In this document: one piece after another, positions 57,201 to 64,000 of the stretch
How positions within the stretch are numbered: position 1 is the first letter of the stretch
Layout of the letters: each line of letters begins with the position of its first letter
NCBI RefSeq assembly: GCF_963678635.1
Contig: NC_087063.1
Location: 67,312,727-67,376,726 of the forward strand
Length of the DNA stretch: 64,000 nt
Reading direction: 5' to 3'
From: Symsagittifera roscoffensis
Taxonomy: Eukaryota > Xenacoelomorpha > Acoela > Convolutidae
Notes under the pieces: model-generated
Database searches by the model: none
The model's input: the letters and a program-made list of their open reading frames with translations, nothing else
Told to the model about the DNA's origin: nothing
Made by a program: the position numbers and the translations under genes

Positions 57201-60200
57201 TCAAACGTTGTTGATGTTTGTATGTGTAGGATCCTCTAATTACAGACTGTAGTTCAGATTAATTCAGGCTGTTTTTTTTACCTGACTGAATTTGAGTTCC
57301 AAGAAGTTGAAAAGGAAAGTTTTCAGATTTGAACTCAACAGTAAATACAATTTGGTTTCAATGATGTTTTTCTTTTTGACTTCTGATCTTTTTGCAGTCT
57401 GTCTGATATTTTTGAATTTGAGTTGACTTAAGCTTCTGTTTTATACCGGTCCTTTCGTCCAAGACACAAGGATCTTTTCAAGTAGTAATGGAACATTTTG
57501 TTTCAAAAAATTGTGATGAAGAAATGCACCGAGAATGATTCTTGATTAAAAGCTGTGGTTCTGATGTATTCTTTTTTTTCTATAACTGACATTTCAAAAA
57601 CTAACGACTTCTAAACGCTATGTCGATTGCAAATGAAAATTGATGAATGATGATAATTTCACCATTGATTTCTGATATATCTTCGCAGTCTGTCTGATTT
57701 TTGGTTAAGTTTGAGATGGATGGTTTTAGTGCTCCATATCAATCAGTTTTATCATCTTAAAAATAGCTGGTTCATTTTTTGTAGACTTTGGGCGTTTAGA
57801 TTTTCAAAAGTTGACGATGTTTCTATGTGTAGGATCCTCTAAATACAGACTGTAGTTCTGATTTATTCAGGCTGTTTTTTTATGACCTGACTGAATTTGA
57901 GTTCCAAGAAGTGGAATAGGAAATTTTTCAGATTTGAACTCAACGGTAAATACAATTTGGTTTCAATGTTGTTTTCCTTTTTGACTTCTGATCTTTTTGC
58001 AGTCTGTCTGATATTTTTGAGTTTGAGCTGATTTAAGCTTCTGTTTTATACTGGTACTTTCTTCCAACGCAAGGATCTTTTCTAGTAGAAAGTGAACTTT
58101 TGTTTTAACAAATTGTGATGAAAAAATGCTTCGAAAATGGTTCTTGATTAAAAGCTGTGGTTCTGATGTTTTTTTCTATATCTGAAGTTTCAAAAACTAA
58201 CGACTTCTAAACGCTATGTCGATTGCAAATGAAAATTGACGAATGATGATAATTTCACCAATGATTTCTGATATATCTTCGCAGTCTGTCTGATTTTTGG
58301 TTAAGTTTGAGATGGATGATTTTATTTTTTTAATCAGTTCTGTCCTTTTGAAATTAATTAGGTTCGTTTTTTGTAGAATTTCAGCGTGTAATTTTTAAAA
58401 CGATGATGACATTAGCTTTTTGTATGATCCTCGAATTACAGACTGTAGTTCTGATTAATTCAGGCTGTTTTTTTATTACCTGGCTGAATTTGAGTTCCAC
58501 GAAATGAAATCGGAAAGTTTTCAGATTTGAACTCAGTATAAATACAATTTGGTTTGCGATGTTTTCCTTTTTGACTTCTGATCTTTTTGCACTCTGTCTG
58601 ATATTTTTGAATTTGAGCTGACTTAAGCTTCTGTTTTATACCGGTCCTTTCGTCCAAGACACAAGGATCTTTTCAAGTAGTAATGGAACATTTTGTTTCA
58701 AAAAATTGTGATGAAGAAATGCATCGAGAATGATTCTTGATTTAAAGCTGTGGTTCTGGTGTTTTTTTTTCTAAATCTGACGTTTTAAAAACTAACGACT
58801 TCTAAACGCTATGTCGATTGCAAATGAAAACTGATGAATGATGCTAATTTCACCAATGATTTTTGATAGATCTTCGCAGTCTGTCTGATTTTCGGTTAAG
58901 TTTGAGATGGATGGTTTTAGTGCTTCATATCAATCAGTTCTATCATCTTGAAAATAGCTCGTTCATTTTTTGTAGAGTTTGGGCGTTTAGATTTTCAAAC
59001 GTTGTTGATGTTTGTATGTGTAGGATCCTCTAATTACAGACTGTAGTTCTGATTAATTCAGGCTGTTTTTTTACCTGACTGAATTTGAGTTCCAAGAAGT
59101 TGAAAAGGAAAGTTTTCAGATTTGAACTCAACAGTAAATACAATTTGGTTTCAATGATGTTTTCCTTTTTGACTTCTGATCTTTTTGCAGTCTGTCTGAT
59201 GTTTTTGAGTTTGAGCTGACTTAAGCTTCTGTTTTATACTGGTACTTTCTTCCAACACAAGGATCTTTTCTAGTAGAAATTGAACTTCTGTTTTAACAAA
59301 TTGTGATGAAAAAATGCATCGAAAATAATTCTTGATTTAAAGCTGTGGTTCTGATTTTTAGTTTTTTTCTACATCTGACATTTTAAAAACCAAATACTTC
59401 CAAACTGTATGTCGATTGCATATAAAAATAGATGAATGATGATAATTTCACCGATGATTTCTGTTATATCTTCGCAGTCTGTCTGACTTTCGGTTTAGTT
59501 TGAGATGGATGATTTTATTTTTCTCAATCAGTTCTATCCTTTTAAAACTAATTAGGTTAATTTTTTGTAGAATTTCAGCGTGTAGTTATTAAAACGATGA
59601 TGACTTTGGCATTTTGTATGATCCTCGAATTACAGACTGTAGTTCTGATTAACTCAGGCTGTTTTTTTAATTACCTGACTGAATTTGAGTTCCAAGAAAT
59701 GGAATCGGAAAGTTTTCAGATTTGAACTCATTATAAAAACAATTTGGTTTGCGATGTTTTCCTTTTTGACTTCTGATCTTTTTGCAGTCTGTCTGATATT
59801 TTTGAATTTGAGCTGACTTAAGCTTTTGTTGTAAACCGGTCCTTTCTTCCAAGACACAAGGATCTTTTCAAGTAGTAATGGAACATTTTGTTTCAAAAAG
59901 TTATGATGAAGAAATGCATCGAGAATGATTCTTGATTGAAAGCTGTGGTTCTGATGTATTTTTTTTTTCTATATCTGACATTTTAAAAACTAACGACTTC
60001 TAAACGCTATGTCGATTACAAATGAAAATTGATGAATGATGATAATTTCACCAATGATTTCTGATAGATCTTCGCAGTCTGTCTGATTTTGGGTTAAGTT
60101 TGAGATGGATGGTTTTAGGGCTCCATAATAATCAGTTCTATCGTCTTAAAAATAGCTGGTTCATTTTTTGTCTTTTTTTTTGACTTTGGGCGTTTAGATT

Positions 60201-63200
60201 TTCAAACGTTGACGATGTTTCTGTGTGTAGGATCCTCTAAATACAGACTGTAGTTCTGATTTATTCAGGCTGTTTTTTTATTACCTGACTAAATTTGAGT
60301 TCCAAGAAGTGGAATAGGAAACTTTTCAGATTTGAACTCAACGGTAAATACAATTTGGTTTCAATGTTGTTTTCCTTTTTGACTTATGATCTTTTTGCAG
60401 TCTGTCTGATATTTTTGAATTTGAGCTGACTTAAGCTTTTGTTGTAAACCGGTCCTTTCTTCCAAGACACAAGGATCTTTTCAAGTAGTAATGGAACATT
60501 TTGTTTCAAAAAGTTATGATGAAGAAATGCATCGAGAATGATTCTTGATTGAAAGCTGTGGTTCTGATGTATTTTTTTTTTCTATATCTGACATTTTAAA
60601 AACTAACGACTTCTAAACGCTATGTCGATAACAAATGAAAATTGACGAATGATGATAATTTCACCAATGATTTCTGATATATCTTCGCAGTCTGTCTGAT
60701 TTTTAGTTAAGTTTGAGATGGATGATTTTCTTTTTTCAATCAGTTCTATCCTTTTGAAATTAATAAGGTTCGTTTTTTGTAGAATTTCAGCGTGTAATTT
60801 TTAAAACGATGATGACAATAGCTTTTTGTATGATCCTCGAATTACAGACTTTAGTTCTGATTATTTCAGGCTGTTTTTTATTACCTGACTGAATTTGAGT
60901 TCCACGAAATGGAATCGGAAAGTTTTCAGATTTGAACTCACTATAAATACAATTTGGTTTGCGATGTTTTCCATTTTGACTTCTGATCTTTTTGCAGTCT
61001 ATCTGATAGTTTTGAATTTGAGCTGATTTAAGCTTCTGTTTTATACGGGTCCTTTCTTCAAAGACACGGGGATCTTTTCAAGTAGTAATGGAACATTTTG
61101 TTTCAAAAAATTGTGATGAAGAAATGCATCGAGAATGATTCTTGATTAAAAGCTGTGATTCTGATGTATTTTTACTTTCTAAATCTGACGTTTTAAAAGC
61201 TAACGACTTCTGAACGCTATGTCGATTGCAAATGAAAATTGATGAATGATGATAATTTCACCAATGATTTCTGATAGATCTTCGCAGTCTGTCTGATTTT
61301 CGGTTAAATTTGAGATGGATGGTTTTAGTGCTTCATATCAATCAGTTCTATCATCTTGAAAATAGCTCGTTCATTTTTTGTAGAGTTTGGGCGTTTAGAT
61401 TTTCAAACGCTGTTGATGTTTGCATGTGTAGGATCCTCTAATTACAGACTGTAGTTCTGATTTTTTTCAGGCTGTCTTTTTATTACCTGACTGAATTTGA
61501 GTTGCAAGAATTGGAATAGGAAAGTCTTCAGAGTTGAACTCAACAGTAAATATAGTTTGGTTTGCAATGATATTTTCCTTTTCGACTTCTGATCTTTTTG
61601 CACTCTGACTGATATTTTTGACGTTGAGCTGATTTAAGCTTCTGTTTTATACCGGTCCTTTTCTCCCAAGACACAAGGATCTTTTCAACTAGTAATGGAA
61701 CATTTTGCTTCAAAAAATTGTGATGAATAAATGCATCGAGAATGATTATTGATTAAAAGCTGTGGTTTTGATGTTTTTTTTTCTATATCTGACGTTTTAA
61801 AAACTAACGACTTCTAAACGCTATGTCGATTGCAAATGAAAATTGACGAATGATGATCATTTCACCAATGATTTCTGATATATCTTCGCAGTCTGTCTGA
61901 TTTTTGGTTAAGTTTGAGATGGATGATTTTATTTTTTCAATCAGTTCTATCCTTTTGAAATTAATTAGGTTCGTTTTTTGTAGAATTTAAGCGTGTAATT
62001 TTTAAAACGATTATGACATATATTTTTTGTATGATCCTCGAATTACAGACTGTAGTTCTGATTAATTCAGGCTGTTTTTTTTACCTGACTGAATTTGAGT
62101 TCCACGAAATGGAATCGGAAAGTTTTCAGATTTGAACTCACTATAAATACAATTTGGTTTGCGATGTTTTCCTTTTTGACTTCTGATCTTTTTGCAGTCT
62201 GTCTGATAGTTTTGAATTTGAGCTGACTTGAGCTTCTGTTTTATACGGGTCCTTTCTTCAAAGACACGATGATCTTTTCAAATAGTAATGGAACATTTTG
62301 TTTCAAAAAATTGTGATGAAGAAATGCATCGAGAATGATTCTTGATTAAAAGCTGTGATTGTGATGTATTTTTACTTTCTAAATCTGACGTTTTAAAAGC
62401 TAACGACTTCTGAACGCTATGTCGATTGCAAATGAAAATTGATGAATGATGATAATTTCACCAATGATTTCTGATAGATCTTCGCAGTCTGTCTGATTTT
62501 CGGTTAAGTTTGAGATGGATGGTTTTAGTGCTTCATATCAATCAGTTCTATCATCTTGAAAATAGCTCGTTCATTTTTTGTAGAGTTTGGGCGTTTAGAT
62601 TTTCAAACGCTGTTGATGTTTGCATGTGTAGGATCCTCTAATTACAGACTGTAGTTCTGATTTTTTTCAGGCTGTCTTTTTATTACCTGACTGAATTTGA
62701 GTTGCAAGAATTGGAATAGGAAAGTCTTCAGAGTTGAACTCAACAGTAAATATAGTTTGGTTTGCAATGATATTTTCCTTTTCGACTTCTGATCTTTTTG
62801 CAGTCTGACTGATATTTTTGACGTTGAGCTGATTTAAGCTTCTGTTTTATACCGGTCCTTTTCTCCCAAGACACAAGGATCTTTTCAACTAGTAATGGAA
62901 CATTTTGCTTCAAAAAATTGTGATGAAGAAATGCATCGAAAATGATTATTGATTAAAAGCTGTGGTTTTGATGTTTTTTTTCTATATCTGACGTTTTAAA
63001 AACTAACGACTTCTAAACGCTATGTCGATTGCAAATGAAAATTGACGAATGATGATCATTTCACCAATGATTTCTGATATATCGTCGCAGTCTGTCTGAT
63101 TTTTGGTTAAGTTTGAGATGGATGATTTTATTTTTTCAATCAGTTCTATCCATTTGAAATTAATTAGGTTCGTTTTTTGTAGAATTTCAGCGTGTAATTT

Positions 63201-63850
63201 TTAAAACGATTATGACAATAGCTTTTTGTATGATCCTCGAATTACAGACTGTAGTTCTGATTAATTCAGGCTGTTTTTTTTTACCTGACTGAATTTGAGT
63301 TCCACGAAATGGAATCGGAAAGTTTTCAGATTTGAACTCACTATAAATACAATTTGGTTTGCGATGTTTTCCTTTTTGACTTCTGATCTTTTTGCAGTCT
63401 GTCTGATAGTTTTGAATTTGAGCTGATTTAAGCTTCTGTTTTGTACCGGTCCTTTCTTCCAAGACACAAGGATCTTTTCAAATAGTAATGGAACATTTTG
63501 TTTCAAAAAATTGTGACGAAGAAATGCATCGAGAATGATTATTGATTAAAAGCTGTGGTTTTGATGTTTTTTTCTTCTATATCTGACGTTTCAAAAACTA
63601 ACGACTTCTAAACGCTATGTCGGTTGCAAATGAAAATTGACGAAAGATGATAATTTAACCAATGATTTCTGTTATATCTTTGCAGTCTGTCTGATTTTTG
63701 GTTAAGTTTGAGATGGATGATTTTATTTTTCTCAATCAGTTCTATCCTTTTGAAAATAATTAAGTTCGTTTTTTTTTGTAGAATTTCAGCGTGTAATTTT
63801 TAAAACGATGATGACATTAGCTTTTGTGTGATCCTCGAATTACAGACTAT
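54250..63850. repeat. Dimeric higher-order satellite repeats (~1.195-1.2 kb)
   Basis: Two monomer types alternate. One has GAGTTCCACGAAATGGAATC (about 54311, 55501, 56698, 58491, 60898, 62098, 63298). The other has GAGTTCCAAGAAGTGGAATAG, GAAGTTGAAAAGG or GCAAGAATTGGAATAG. Segments 60.88-62.08 and 62.08-63.28 kb match almost base for base at a 1200 bp offset, and 54.3-55.5 and 55.5-56.7 kb match at about 1190-1197 bp. Confidence 0.8.
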
Positions 63851-64000
63851 AGTTCTGAATAATTCAGGCTGTTTTTTTATTACCTGATTGAATTTGAGTT
63901 CCAAGAAATGGAATCGGAAAATTTTCAGATTTGAACTCATTATAAATACAATTTGGATTGCGATGTTTTCCTTTTTGACTTCTGATCTTTTTGCAGTCTG

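Larger units (their letters stand above)
39900..64000. repeat. Satellite array, ~597 bp monomer, about 40 copies, open at the right edge
   Basis: The marker CTGACTGAATTTGAG and its variants occur about 39 times, from about 40795 to 63885, mostly 590-602 bp apart. Two spacings near 795 bp mark units with an extra 200 bp. Monomers from about 39900 to 40790 are strongly diverged, the usual state of an array edge, and similarity rises towards the right. Each monomer is itself a diverged dimer of about 300 bp: both halves carry CAGTCTGTCTGAT followed by a TTTGAG(A/C)TG stretch, and a GATGATGACATTAG..GTAGTTCTGATT stretch is matched by GATGAAGAAATGCATCG..GTGGTTCTGATG. Many monomers contain a BamHI site in GTAGGATCCTCTA. 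No transposon gene was seen. The array continues past the window. Confidence 0.95.

Noticed and set aside
39900-64000. CRISPR array or a tandem gene cluster
   Set aside because: The units are ~600 bp with no spacer/repeat division, in a eukaryotic genome. The minus-strand ORFs are too short and too often shifted to be accepted as genes.

Overview
The window looks like nuclear DNA of an AT-rich, repeat-rich invertebrate animal. Its genes are interrupted by GT..AG introns and encode proteins typical of animals: a PLEKHM1-like RUN/Rubicon-homology protein, CCDC97, a CNBD2-like double cyclic-nucleotide-binding protein, the ESCRT-III subunit CHMP2B and the RDD membrane protein FAM8A1. I cannot name the phylum. 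No bacterial, phage or viral genes, rRNA genes, functional tRNA genes or CRISPR arrays were seen.

Layout. 1-1618: intergenic repeats. 1625-4000 (+): PLEKHM1-like gene, coding part in one exon. 4.0-12.4 kb: no confident gene; dispersed element 'family X', a nested 275 bp repeat around a TATC microsatellite, and a decayed ~170 bp tandem repeat. 12417-13268 (+): CCDC97, one exon. 13.5-15.3 kb: decayed tandem repeat split by a foldback element. 15526-22621 (-): ten-exon CNBD2-like gene, rebuilt from phase-compatible splice sites to 794 codons. About 22831-29600 (+): CHMP2B in five exons, divergent from CNBD2 across about 210 bp. 30.4-31.6 kb: coding-like debris. 32053-33484 (+): FAM8A1, two exons. 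33890-39529 (+): three phase-compatible exons of an unrecognised helical protein whose 3' end is not visible. About 39.9-64.0 kb: one tandem satellite array with a 595-600 bp monomer, running off the right edge.

Repeats make up most of the non-coding space. Families seen at least twice are: the satellite; family X, a long non-coding element with a tRNA-like B box, internal modules and a GCGAAGC hairpin; a short terminal-inverted-repeat element (MITE) at 25.9 and 36.2 kb; and a family shared by introns at 32.8 and 38.4 kb. Single clear copies are a tRNA-derived SINE at 21.1 kb, a LINE reverse-transcriptase remnant at 38.2 kb and a foldback element at 13.9 kb.

The genes do not form one pathway. 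Two act in endolysosomal membrane traffic (PLEKHM1-like, CHMP2B), one is probably in ER quality control (FAM8A1), one is a probable cyclic-nucleotide sensor (CNBD2) and one is a spliceosome-associated acidic protein (CCDC97). The most unusual items are the satellite (each monomer is itself a diverged dimer, with local higher-order repeats of 1.2 and 1.38 kb and a recurrent ~65-codon antisense ORF), its probable position in an intron, and the repeated placement of a 3' splice site just upstream of start codons, which may mean spliced-leader trans-splicing.
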